From positions 1-21,974 of the forward strand of contig NZ_CAKVKB010000052.1 in assembly GCF_934754915.1 (NCBI RefSeq): 21,974 nt of DNA. Reading direction: 5' to 3'. Below are positions 8,440-15,906 of the stretch, piece after piece. This DNA is from an uncultured Clostridium sp. (GTDB lineage: Bacteria; Bacillota; Clostridia; Clostridiales; Clostridiaceae). The number at the start of each line of letters is the position of its first letter. Position 1 is the stretch's first letter. The notes under the pieces are model-generated. The model made no database searches. It was not told where the DNA came from and saw nothing but the letters and a program-made list of their open reading frames with translations. The position numbers were made by a program, and so were the translations under genes.

Positions 8440-8504
8440 TCATAATAATTAAAGAAATCTCTGCTGAGATTTCACCCTTCATTGTCAATTGTACATTGTT
8501 AATT
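8440..8504 (-). repeat. dispersed AT-rich repeat with hairpin, copy A
   Basis: On the minus strand this reads an AATTAACAATG-type head, AATGAAGGG, an exact GAAATCTC/GAGATTTC hairpin with a 4-nt loop (8454-8473), then TTTCTTTAATTATTATG. It is the best-structured copy of a family also seen near 7544, 14727 and 19889. Confidence 0.5.
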
Positions 8505-8544
8505 AGAATATATATTATAAATTCTTTTTAAGTTATTAATCTTG

Positions 8545-8952
8545 TCATTTTAAAGAATTTCTATGGCTGCAATTCCTTGTTACCATCATAATATCCTCTT
8601 CATCTTGAAAATGCCATGGATTCATTCTGTCTTTTTTATATCCGTCAATTATATCTTCTGCATCTATATATAATTCTTTCGCATTCATTTGACCATACAT
8701 TCTAGGAGGTAAAACATAAATTGGAATATTAATATCATCATGTTTTTTTAAAAAAATTTGTACGTCATATCTTGTATGCGGACACACCATTACAATATCA
8801 AAATTTTCTATTATCTTATATGCATTTGAAAAAGGATAAAATTCTACACTTAATTTATCTTTAAGATTATCTCTTATAATTTCGTCTTTAATTTTCTTTA
8901 CCATTGCGCTTGATGAAAATCCACCTAAACAGCATATTAATATTCTTATCAT
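8545..8952 (-). CDS. PTS lactose/cellobiose IIB-like protein, orphan
   Basis: A 135-aa protein that begins like a lactose/cellobiose-family phosphotransferase IIB domain. ILICCLGGFSSSAMV places Cys8 at the phosphocysteine position followed by the G-x-S-S/T-S phosphate loop, and PHTRYD matches the later CPQ/P-H-R segment of such domains. The C-terminal 30 residues (from about 105, with MNPWHF) are an extra tail not expected in a IIB unit. No IIA, IIC, sugar hydrolase or antiterminator gene is nearby, so it either works with components encoded elsewhere or has become a regulator. The ATG at 8952 is preceded by GAGGGCAG. Confidence 0.7.
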   Translation of the reverse strand: MIRILICCLGGFSSSAMVKKIKDEIIRDNLKDKLSVEFYPFSNAYKIIENFDIVMVCPHTRYDVQIFLKKHDDINIPIYVLPPRMYGQMNAKELYIDAEDIIDGYKKDRMNPWHFQDEEDIMMVTRNCSHRNSLK

Positions 8953-9216
8953 AATTTATACTGCCCTCTTTCGTTAAAAAATAATTCTTTTTCACTAATA
9001 TTATATATTGCCAGAATTTTTTTGTAAACATTAACATTTTCAATTAAAATTTTAAATTTATCATTCATATCTGATAAACCTATAATATAATTCCATCTTA
9101 ATATTTAATAAAAATAACTATTACTCCTCATTAAACATATACATTTTAATAGGACTTATTTATCTTTTAAATATACAACTTTAATGAACAGCATGATTTT
9201 CAACTTATGTATATAT
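8953..9216. other. intergenic gap, no gene seen
   Basis: AT-rich spacer between the metE terminator and the IIB-like gene. It should carry the promoter of that gene; no clear -35/-10 pair, RNA or repeat was recognised. Confidence 0.45.
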
Positions 9217-9278
9217 AAAAAACTGCTGAAGAAATTCTGATTTAAAATTTCTCAGAATTTCTTAAATTCAGCAGTTTT
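9211..9278 (-). terminator. intrinsic terminator of metE
   Basis: A long two-part stem: AAAACTGCTGAA arms outside, GAAATTCTGA arms inside, with a short internal asymmetry. It starts about 12 nt after the metE stop and runs into TTTTTTATATAT on the minus strand. Confidence 0.85.
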
Positions 9279-9290
9279 AAGCTTTAAATT

Positions 9291-11561
9291 CTATAAAGAT
9301 TTTCTTACTATTTTTGTACCTTCAACCATGTTTCTCAAACTTGCTTCTGTTTCCTTAATTCCTCTTGTTTTAAGTCCACAGTCTGGATTTATCCAAAGTT
9401 TTTCTTTAGATATCTTTTTAAGCATTCCATTAATAACTTCAACAATTTCGTCTACACTTGGAACTCTTGGTGAATGAATATCATAAACACCTGGACCTGG
9501 TTCAGTTTCAAAGTTATTTTCTTTAAGTGGATCTATTATTGTAAGCTTTGATCTTGATGCTTCAAATGAAATAACATCAGCATCCATATTATCTATATCC
9601 TTAACTATTTCTTCAAATTCACTATAACACATATGTGTATGAATTTGAGTTTCTGGTTTAACTTTACTATGACATAATCTAAATGCCTTTATTGCCCAGT
9701 CTAAATATTCGCTATACCATTCTTCCCTTCTTATTGGAAGTTTTTCTTTTAATGCAGCTTCATCAATTTGTATTATCTTTATTCCAGCCTTTTCTAAATC
9801 AAGAACTTCATCTCTTATAGCAAGACCTATCTGGAACGCCATATCCTTAAGTGATATATCTTCTCTTGGAAATGACCAGTTTAAAATTGTTACAGGTCCA
9901 GTAAGCATTCCTTTTACAGGCTTATCTGTAAGACTGTTTGCATATTCTGAAACTTCCACTGTAATAGGCTTTTCTCTCTTTATATCACCAAATATTATAG
10001 GTGGTTTTACACATCTTGTTCCATAAGACTGAACCCATGCTTTTTCTGTAAATACATATCCATTAAGATTTTCACCAAAGAATTCAACCATATCATTTCT
10101 TTCAAATTCACCATGAACAAGTACATCTATTCCTATCTGTTCTTGTAATTCGATACAGTCTTTAATAAATTTTCTTATATTTTCATCATATTCTTCTTTA
10201 GTTCTTTCGCCTTTTCTATATAAAGCACGATTGTGTTTTACTTCTGCAGTCTGTGGGAAAGAACCTATTGTTGTTGTTGGAAGAATTGGAATATTTAATT
10301 TTTCTCTTTGTAGTTTTTGTCTATCACATCTTGCCATTTCTCTTACAAAATCAGAATCTTTAAGTTCTGCCACAGCATTTTGTACTTCCTTATTTTCAAA
10401 GCATCTTTCAGCTTCAAACAATTCCACATTTTCAATATATGCTTTTTCCTTTTCTAAATCCTTAGATTCACAAAGGTTTCCAATTTCGTTTAATTCCTTT
10501 AATTTTTCCTTTGCAAAAGCAAAATATTTTATTACATCTTTATCTAGTTTTGTTTCATTTTCTAATGTATATGGAACATGTAAAAGAGAACATGAAGTAT
10601 TGATTACGATATTTTCTGCATAAGCTTTTATATCATTTATAAGCTTAAATACTTTTTTGTAATGACATTTCCATATATTTTTTCCATTTACAACACCAGC
10701 AAATAATACTTTTTCCTTTGGAAATCCAAATTTCTTTAGAAGTTCCAATGTCTTTTTTCCTTCGATAAAATCAAGACCTACTGCATCAAAATTAAGATTT
10801 ACTATTTCTTTATAGCAGTCCCTTACATCTCCAAAGTAAGTTTGAAGTATAACTTTTAAACCGTTCTTGTTTTTAAGTACATCTTCATATATTGATACAA
10901 ATAACTCAATATCCTTTTTAGATAAATCTGTTACAAGAATAGGTTCATCAATTTGAATATATTCAGCTCCCACATTATTAAATTCTTTAAAAATATCTTT
11001 ATAAGCTGCCTTTATAGCATCTGTAAAATCTTCTGCAGTTTTCTTTCCTTTATATTTTGCAAGCTTTAAAAATGTAAATGGACCTACTATTACTGGTTTT
11101 GTCTTTATACCATGTGCTAATGCTTCTTTATATTGTTCAAAAGGTTTTTTGCCCGCTAATTTTATTTCAGTGTTATCATATATTTCTGGTACTATGTAGT
11201 GATAATTTGTATTAAACCACTTTTTCATTGCAAGTGCTTTTACATCACCTTTTTCCCCTTGATAACCTCTTGCCATTGCAAAATACGTATCAAGTTCATT
11301 TAATTCAAGGTTTTTATATTCATCTGGAACTGCATTTAATAAAACAGCTGTATCAAGAAGCCCATCATAAAAAGAAAAGTCATTTGAAGGAATATAATCT
11401 ATTCCTGCTTCTTTTTCAATAAGCCATTGTTCCTTTCTTAATTCCTTAGAATTACTCAACAATTCTTCTAAAGATAATTCTTTCTTAAAATATTTTTCTG
11501 TCCAAAATTTTAATTCTCTCAATTTTCCAACTCTTGGATAACCTATAATTGAAGTTTTCAT
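9291..11561 (-). CDS. metE: cobalamin-independent methionine synthase
   Basis: 5-methyltetrahydropteroyltriglutamate-homocysteine methyltransferase, 756 aa, full length for the family. It transfers the methyl group of methyl-folate polyglutamate to homocysteine without B12, in the cytoplasm. The C-terminal barrel has all four zinc/homocysteine ligands: His643 and Cys645 (HTHMCY), Glu667 (ISFEASR) and Cys728 (NPDCGLKTR), each two residues later than in E. coli MetE. The N-terminal barrel has the YPRVGKLRELK folate-binding start. ATG at 11561 with GGGGGATTAG upstream. A LysR gene lies directly upstream on the same strand. No cobalamin, SAM or T-box leader precedes metE in the 187-nt gap, so control by the LysR protein is the simplest inference. 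Confidence 0.97.
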   Translation of the reverse strand: MKTSIIGYPRVGKLRELKFWTEKYFKKELSLEELLSNSKELRKEQWLIEKEAGIDYIPSNDFSFYDGLLDTAVLLNAVPDEYKNLELNELDTYFAMARGYQGEKGDVKALAMKKWFNTNYHYIVPEIYDNTEIKLAGKKPFEQYKEALAHGIKTKPVIVGPFTFLKLAKYKGKKTAEDFTDAIKAAYKDIFKEFNNVGAEYIQIDEPILVTDLSKKDIELFVSIYEDVLKNKNGLKVILQTYFGDVRDCYKEIVNLNFDAVGLDFIEGKKTLELLKKFGFPKEKVLFAGVVNGKNIWKCHYKKVFKLINDIKAYAENIVINTSCSLLHVPYTLENETKLDKDVIKYFAFAKEKLKELNEIGNLCESKDLEKEKAYIENVELFEAERCFENKEVQNAVAELKDSDFVREMARCDRQKLQREKLNIPILPTTTIGSFPQTAEVKHNRALYRKGERTKEEYDENIRKFIKDCIELQEQIGIDVLVHGEFERNDMVEFFGENLNGYVFTEKAWVQSYGTRCVKPPIIFGDIKREKPITVEVSEYANSLTDKPVKGMLTGPVTILNWSFPREDISLKDMAFQIGLAIRDEVLDLEKAGIKIIQIDEAALKEKLPIRREEWYSEYLDWAIKAFRLCHSKVKPETQIHTHMCYSEFEEIVKDIDNMDADVISFEASRSKLTIIDPLKENNFETEPGPGVYDIHSPRVPSVDEIVEVINGMLKKISKEKLWINPDCGLKTRGIKETEASLRNMVEGTKIVRKSL

Positions 11562-11692
11562 TTCTAATCCCCCTATTTTTATTTTTGCTTATATAATTTA
11601 TTCTTATTGCTTATTATGATTAGTAATACACAGTTAATAAAATTTATTCTATGTATGAGATTATAAAGCAGGCTTAAACATAGGTAAATTAC

Positions 11693-11737
11693 AAAAAAAA
11701 TATAGCCTGCCATAGAAAAAAACTATAGCAGACTATA
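11693..11737 (-). terminator. intrinsic terminator between lysR and metE
   Basis: Arms 11737-11723 and 11715-11701 pair over 15 bp on the minus-strand RNA with two G-U pairs, a 7-U loop and an 8-U tail. It begins 12 nt after the LysR stop. The GCAGGCT of its 3' arm can also pair with AGCCTGC at 11668-11674, beyond the U tail. Confidence 0.85.
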
Positions 11738-11748
11738 TAACACCTTAA

Positions 11749-12645
11749 TTATATATATCTTTTCAATGCCTCAATATAAATTTCACCAAGACGGCTGTAA
11801 ACCACATTTTTCTTTGTTATAAATCCAATTCTTATCTTGCTTTCTACATCAAGTTTTACAGCTACAATATCCTTTCCATTAAGCTCCTCACTTATTATTC
11901 CAGAACATATTGTATATCCATTAAGTCCTATCAATAAATTAAATAATGTAGCTCTATCACTTACTTTTATACTTTTCTTGTGCTCAATTGTACTCAATAT
12001 CTCTTCTGAAAAATAAAATGAATTATAATTTCCTTGTTCAAACGATAAATAAGGATATTCTTCAAGATCTTCTAATGACACTTTTTCTTTTTTTGCTACA
12101 GGATTTCCTGAACTTACAAAAACATGAGGATCAGCTTCAAAAAGCAGTTCAAATTTCAAATCATTTTCTTTTATCAATTTGTTCATTACTTTTTCATTAA
12201 AATCATTTATATATATTATACCAATTTCACTTCTTAAATTTTTCACATCATCAATTATTTCATATGTCTTAGTTTCTCTAAGCATGAATTCATATTCTTC
12301 TCCGCCATGTTCTTTTATAAGGTCAACAAATGCATTCACTGCAAATGAATAATGTTGTGTTGAAATGCAGAATTTTTTCTTAACATTTCTGCTTATGAGA
12401 TATCTCTGTTCAAGCAATGAATTCTGTTCTAATACCTGCCTTGCATATCCTAAAAATTCTCTTCCCTCTTCAGAAACTATTATTCCTTTGTTAGAACGTA
12501 TAAATATATTTATATGTATTTCCTTTTCAAGCTCTTTTATTGAATTTGATAAACTGGGCTGAGATATAAATAATTTTTTTGCAGCTTCACTCATAGATCC
12601 TCTGTCTGCAACTTCTATAACATATTTAAGCTGCTGTAGTGTCAT
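11749..12645 (-). CDS. LysR-family transcriptional regulator
   Basis: A 298-aa LysR-type regulator. The N-terminal winged helix-turn-helix (residues 1-65) reads QQLKYVIEVADRGSMSEAAK then the recognition helix region ISQPSLSNSIKELEKE, and a linker helix follows to about 90. The rest is the two-lobed effector-binding domain. The style of the HTH resembles the CysB/CmbR/MtaR group that controls sulfur amino acid genes, and metE lies just downstream, so control of metE (as MetR does in enterobacteria) is a reasonable inference but not shown. ATG at 12645 chosen, with AGGTGA 7 nt upstream; a TTG two codons earlier is too close to that site. The terminator after it suggests metE has a separate promoter. 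Confidence 0.85.
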   Translation of the reverse strand: MTLQQLKYVIEVADRGSMSEAAKKLFISQPSLSNSIKELEKEIHINIFIRSNKGIIVSEEGREFLGYARQVLEQNSLLEQRYLISRNVKKKFCISTQHYSFAVNAFVDLIKEHGGEEYEFMLRETKTYEIIDDVKNLRSEIGIIYINDFNEKVMNKLIKENDLKFELLFEADPHVFVSSGNPVAKKEKVSLEDLEEYPYLSFEQGNYNSFYFSEEILSTIEHKKSIKVSDRATLFNLLIGLNGYTICSGIISEELNGKDIVAVKLDVESKIRIGFITKKNVVYSRLGEIYIEALKRYI

Positions 12646-12680
12646 TTTCAATCACCTTCTCCATTATATTTATATAAGGC

Positions 12681-12727
12681 TATAGGGAATGAATACATTT
12701 TTAATATTGTCGTATCCATTCCCTATA
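12681..12727 (-). terminator. hairpin between cbiN and lysR
   Basis: Arms 12727-12712 and 12696-12681 (16 nt, outer TATAGGGAATG) pair fully on the minus-strand RNA with one G-U pair that would be an A-C mismatch on the other strand, so selection on minus-strand RNA is likely. The 3' side (GCCTTATATAAA) lacks a good U run, and it lies about 35 nt before the LysR start. It may end cbiMN transcription or act in the lysR leader. Confidence 0.5.
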
Positions 12728-12760
12728 TTTTATATGTGTTGTTAAATCATTCAGTTAAAA

Positions 12761-13072
12761 TTACTTTTTGCTTTCCCACTTTTTTCTTTCAACAAATCTT
12801 CCCATAAAGAAAGCAATAACTCCTACTCCGATACCAGTCTGTACGCAAAATAAAAGACTTTCAACTTCTCCTGGAAGTTCTCCATCTATGAGTGTTTCCA
12901 TAACAGGAGTAAACCATGGTTCGTAAGCTTCTCCTTGTATTTCCTCAACCATAACACTTCCTGCATCATCAGAACCTCCAAATTCAGCACCTTTTAATGC
13001 AAAAAGAGGTATTACTGCAATTGCAACAGCAATAATTAATAATATAATAACTGTTTTCTTATTTTTAGTCAT
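12761..13072 (-). CDS. cbiN: cobalt/nickel ECF transporter subunit CbiN
   Basis: A 103-aa protein with the CbiN pattern: an N-terminal transmembrane helix (about 7-25), an extracytoplasmic segment with EFGGSDDAG and YEPWFTPV, the GELPGEVESLLFCVQ motif, and a second helix ending in a basic tail. CbiN assists CbiM in loading Co2+ in CbiMNQO importers. Its ATG is one base past the cbiM stop, and its AAAGGAGG site lies inside the end of cbiM, so the two are translationally coupled. Length is normal for the family. Confidence 0.95.
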   Translation of the reverse strand: MTKNKKTVIILLIIAVAIAVIPLFALKGAEFGGSDDAGSVMVEEIQGEAYEPWFTPVMETLIDGELPGEVESLLFCVQTGIGVGVIAFFMGRFVERKKWESKK

Positions 13073-13073
13073 T

Positions 13074-13820
13074 TTACTTTTCCTCCTTTAAGAATCCTAG
13101 TCCTGTCAATTCAGATTTTGCATATGTTTCAAGTCCTATGATTACTATAACTGTAATTATTCCTTCTATGATTGCAAGAGGAAGCTGTGTTGGAGCAAAT
13201 ATTCCTAAAAATTTAATTATAGATGCAGCAACTCCTCCTTCTGGTGATGGATAAGCCATTGCAAGCTGAACACTTGTCACACAATAAGTAAATAAATCAC
13301 CTAAAGAAGCTGCTAAAAATACTCCAACTTTTCTGTTTACCTTCAATTTTTGACATAATTTATAAATTCCAAATGATAATAAAGGTCCAGCTATAGCCAT
13401 TGAAAAAGTGTTAGCACCAAGAGTTGTTATTCCACCATGAGCAAGAAGAATTGCCTGGAATATTAATACTATAATCCCTAGCACACTTACTGCAAGAGGT
13501 CCAAATAAGATTGCCCCAAGGCCTGTCCCCGTCATATGAGAACAGCTTCCTGTTACTGATGGTATTTTTAATGATGAAATTACAAATACAAATGCTCCTG
13601 CCATTGCAAGAATAGTCATTGATTTTCTATCCTTATCAAGAGTCTTCTTTATTGACAAAAATCCTCCTAGTAAAAAAGGAATACATATAACTCCCCAAGC
13701 AACACAGAACTTAGCAGGAAGATATCCTTCCATAATATGCATTGCATTTGCTGCTGGAGTTATTCCAAAAATGAGCGTAAGTAAAAATAATGTTTTCATG
13801 AGTCTTTTGTGATTTTTCAT
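13074..13820 (-). CDS. cbiM: cobalt/nickel ECF transporter substrate-binding subunit CbiM
   Basis: A 248-aa S component of the CbiMNQO cobalt importer. A signal peptide (about residues 1-26, ending ANA) precedes MHIMEGYLP. In the mature protein the exposed Met-His N terminus (His28 here) provides metal ligands, and SCSHMTGTGLGA supplies the further conserved His. Six or seven membrane helices follow. AAAGGAGAATAG precedes the ATG at 13820. The upstream leader holds a small ORF, a terminator-like hairpin and, about 660 nt away, a cobalamin riboswitch. The T and A subunits are not in this cistron pair but lie upstream on the same strand at 14876-17580. Cobalt is the likeliest substrate because of the riboswitch; nickel cannot be excluded. 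Confidence 0.96.
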   Translation of the reverse strand: MKNHKRLMKTLFLLTLIFGITPAANAMHIMEGYLPAKFCVAWGVICIPFLLGGFLSIKKTLDKDRKSMTILAMAGAFVFVISSLKIPSVTGSCSHMTGTGLGAILFGPLAVSVLGIIVLIFQAILLAHGGITTLGANTFSMAIAGPLLSFGIYKLCQKLKVNRKVGVFLAASLGDLFTYCVTSVQLAMAYPSPEGGVAASIIKFLGIFAPTQLPLAIIEGIITVIVIIGLETYAKSELTGLGFLKEEK

Positions 13821-13840
13821 TTCTATTCTCCTTTCAAAAT

Positions 13841-13891
13841 AAAAAAAGATCCTTTAATCTAATGATTCCCACTCATTAGAAAAGCATCTCT
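13841..13891 (-). terminator. attenuator-like hairpin just before cbiM
   Basis: On the minus strand CTAATGA (13879-13873), loop GTGGGAA and TCATTAG (13865-13859) form the top; below it TTTT pairs with A-(tt bulge)-AAA, then C-G, a G/G mismatch, and AGAGAT with ATCTTT. A TTTTTTTATTTT tract follows, ending only about 7 nt before the cbiM ribosome binding site. This position suits premature termination that must be relieved for cbiM expression. Confidence 0.6.
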
Positions 13892-13963
13892 AACATGTCT
13901 TATACTCTGAACATTATTAATATTGGTTAATTTGTATAAATTCCTATTAAAATCCATACTCAT
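13859..13963 (-). CDS. 34-aa ORF in the cbiM leader (possible leader peptide)
   Basis: A small ORF of 34 codons, from ATG at 13963 to TAG (13861-13859), reading MSMDFNRNLYKL through SIRHVRDAFLMSGNH. It is polar and basic with no membrane segment and I do not recognise it. The mixed composition differs from the Ile/Asn/Lys runs that random AT-rich DNA gives, which is the main reason to list it. No good Shine-Dalgarno site precedes the ATG. Its last seven codons form the upper stem of the hairpin at 13841-13891, so translation through it would disrupt that hairpin: the geometry of a leader-peptide attenuator. TTGACA (14051-14046) could be a -35 for this transcript, but no well-spaced -10 is seen. 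Confidence 0.35.
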   Translation of the reverse strand: MSMDFNRNLYKLTNINNVQSIRHVRDAFLMSGNH

Positions 13964-14476
13964 ACAACATGTAAACTCAAAAAATTATTCTATGTATAAA
14001 ATAAAAAATATACAAACTTTTATAAATTTATTATTAATTACAGATTGTCAATTAATATATCACCATAACTAAACAATATTTATTGATATTTCATTTACAA
14101 TTTTAAATAACTCAAATAAATATTATAAGTATAGTTTATATATTTATTTTTAATGTAATTATATATGTTATTTTATTTTTCATACTTATACTATTATGAA
14201 AATCTCCATTATAAATAATAATAAAATCTATACTTTAATCTAAAAAACGTATTATAAATTTAATATATATAATTGCTTATATCTTTATAAAAAATTTTAT
14301 TATAACTTATGTATTAATTTCATTAACAAATAATATGTTCCTGTTTAATATTTTTATAGAATAAAAAATTATTACTGTCCACACACTTATATAAATTAAC
14401 CATAAAATATTAATTTATTTCTCAATTAAGACAAAGTACCATATAATCATCGCTCGTAATTATATGAATCCGTTAT
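13964..14476 (-). other. long AT-rich leader between riboswitch and cbiM
   Basis: About 510 nt without a recognisable gene. Directly after the riboswitch is a hairpin with CATATAAT/ATTATATG arms (14466-14459 and 14447-14440) that has no U run. An ATAAGTAT/ATACTTAT pair lies near 14120-14190. No ribosome binding site or ORF of note is seen close to the riboswitch, so its expression platform is unclear. Confidence 0.5.
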
Positions 14477-14637
14477 AAAAGGCAGGTATTCTGACTCAGG
14501 CTTCATCATCACATCTTGTCTTCCCAGTACTTACCAGTGACATGATTAAGATATGACTCTTCCAACACAGCGGCGGGACCGTAAGGGATTTTCACCCTTT
14601 TCCCTATTATTCTGCGGAGAAATCACAGACACCTTCT
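14477..14637 (-). promoter_or_regulatory. cobalamin (B12) riboswitch
   Basis: The minus strand carries the conserved core in order: AAGGTG at the 5' end, GGGAAAAGGGTGAAAATCCC, the ACGGTCCCGCCGCTGTG segment, the B12 box GTCACTGGTAAGTACTGGGAAG-type region (its CACTGG is at 14532-14537), then GATGAAGCCTGAGTCAG and a closing CCTGCCTTTT. The adenosylcobalamin class is usual for cobalt transport genes. It should lower cbiMN expression when B12 is plentiful. It sits between cbiO and cbiM, not at the head of the whole cluster. Confidence 0.95.
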
Positions 14638-14687
14638 ATAAATTATTTAGTATATAATATTCATAGCATGTACTATAAACATCATAT

Positions 14688-14717
14688 ATATTACCTTAAA
14701 AGTATAATTCTTGTCAA
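14688..14717 (-). promoter_or_regulatory. candidate promoter of the riboswitch transcript
   Basis: TTGACA (14717-14712) and TAATAT (14693-14688) are 18 nt apart on the minus strand. The predicted start would lie about 40-45 nt before the riboswitch, so cbiMN is probably a unit separate from cbiO. Confidence 0.45.
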
Positions 14718-14726
14718 TAATTCTAA

Positions 14727-14790
14727 TCAACAATTGATAATATACAATTAAAAATCAAATCTTTACAAAATTTCTTTTATATTTTCACAT
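14727..14790 (+). repeat. dispersed AT-rich repeat, copy D
   Basis: AAATCTTTACA-xx-ATTTCTTT-x-ATATT matches the copy at 19889 at 24 of 28 positions, and a CAATTGATAA-type head precedes it. It lies between cbiO and the riboswitch promoter. Confidence 0.45.
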
Positions 14791-14875
14791 ATATTAAACA
14801 AATTTTTAATATAATTTTAATCTTTCAGTACATACTTTTCATATACATTATTATTGATAAATTAATATACTCTTT

Positions 14876-15718
14876 TTAACATAATTCAAACATACTTTTA
14901 AATTCACTTACATTTTTAGGATAGCTTTTTTCATCTTTAAATATCCCAGCTTTTAATAATGTTTCATATACATCAAGCATTACCGGCCTTTTTAAATTAG
15001 CTCTTTTTAATATATCATCATTTTTAAATATTTCAATTGGAGTACTGTCTCCTATAATTTTCCCATTTGAAAATACAATTATCCTTTCTGCCCATCTATA
15101 GGCAAAATCTACATCATGAGTAGAAATAAGCATAGTTTTATTTTCAGCACTCAATTTTTCAAGAACTTCTTCAAGCATTTCTGCATTTAATGGATCAAGT
15201 GCTGCTGTAGGCTCATCAAATATTATTACTTCACTTTTCATAGCAATTATATCAGCAATACTCACTCTCTTTTTTTCACCTCCACTCAAATAATGAGGTG
15301 GTCTGTCCTTAAATTCATAAATATTCATGTATTTTAAGGCTTCATCTACCCTTTTTCTCACTTCATCTTTTGGTATCTTTAAATTCATTGGACCAAATGA
15401 TACTTCTGCAAGAACTGTTGATGCAATAATCTGATTATCAGCATCCTGAAATACTATCCCTACATTTTTCCTAAGCTCATTTAAATCCTTTGGTGTAATA
15501 GTCTTTCCTTTATATATTATTTCTCCACTTTCAGGTGTAAATACCCCATTTATATTTAAAAAGAAAGTGGATTTTCCTGCTCCATTTGATCCAAGTACTG
15601 CAATTTTTTCACCTTTATAAACATCTAAATTAATATTATTAAGAGTGTTTTTTTCATGTGTGTATGAATAACATAAATTTCTTACTTGAAGTATTACTTC
15701 TTTTTCTCTATTTTCCAT
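14876..15718 (-). CDS. cbiO: cobalt/nickel ECF transporter ATPase CbiO
   Basis: A 280-aa ABC ATPase with Walker A GSNGAGKST (43-51), Q-loop FQDADNQ (90-96), signature LSGGE (144-148), Walker B VIIFDEP (164-170) and the switch His201 in STHD. The FQDADNQ form and the C-terminal extension fit ECF-type CbiO/EcfA, the subunit that drives the T component. AGGAGA lies 5 nt before the ATG. It follows the EamA-CbiQ gene by about 190 nt; a weak promoter (TTTCAA, 16 nt, TATAAT at about 15772-15767) may drive it independently. Only one ATPase is present, so a homodimer is expected. No terminator was seen after it. Confidence 0.94.
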   Translation of the reverse strand: MENREKEVILQVRNLCYSYTHEKNTLNNINLDVYKGEKIAVLGSNGAGKSTFFLNINGVFTPESGEIIYKGKTITPKDLNELRKNVGIVFQDADNQIIASTVLAEVSFGPMNLKIPKDEVRKRVDEALKYMNIYEFKDRPPHYLSGGEKKRVSIADIIAMKSEVIIFDEPTAALDPLNAEMLEEVLEKLSAENKTMLISTHDVDFAYRWAERIIVFSNGKIIGDSTPIEIFKNDDILKRANLKRPVMLDVYETLLKAGIFKDEKSYPKNVSEFKSMFELC

Positions 15719-15906
15719 TGTATTCTCCTATCTTTATAGATTTTTAATAAATACTTAATTAACTATTATAAATGCATAGAATATAATTGAAAGTAAACTT
15801 TAAAATGTAGATATTTCTTAATTATAATCTGAATTCTATTCATTTAATATGCACATAGATATACTAAATTGAAAATATACTCTGAAAACTATCTTATGTA
15901 AATTGT

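Noticed and set aside
10231..10623. 130-aa plus-strand ORF inside metE
   Set aside because: It lies wholly opposite a fully conserved metE region, is rich in Ser/Phe as expected for an antisense frame, and has no ribosome binding site worth noting.
11562..11748. SAM, cobalamin or T-box leader of metE
   Set aside because: The 187-nt gap is largely the LysR terminator and AT-rich spacer; none of the conserved cores is present.
13821..13900. T-box or other known riboswitch directly before cbiM
   Set aside because: A GAGTGGGAA stretch resembles part of a T-box, but the rest of the conserved T-box sequence and a specifier stem are missing.
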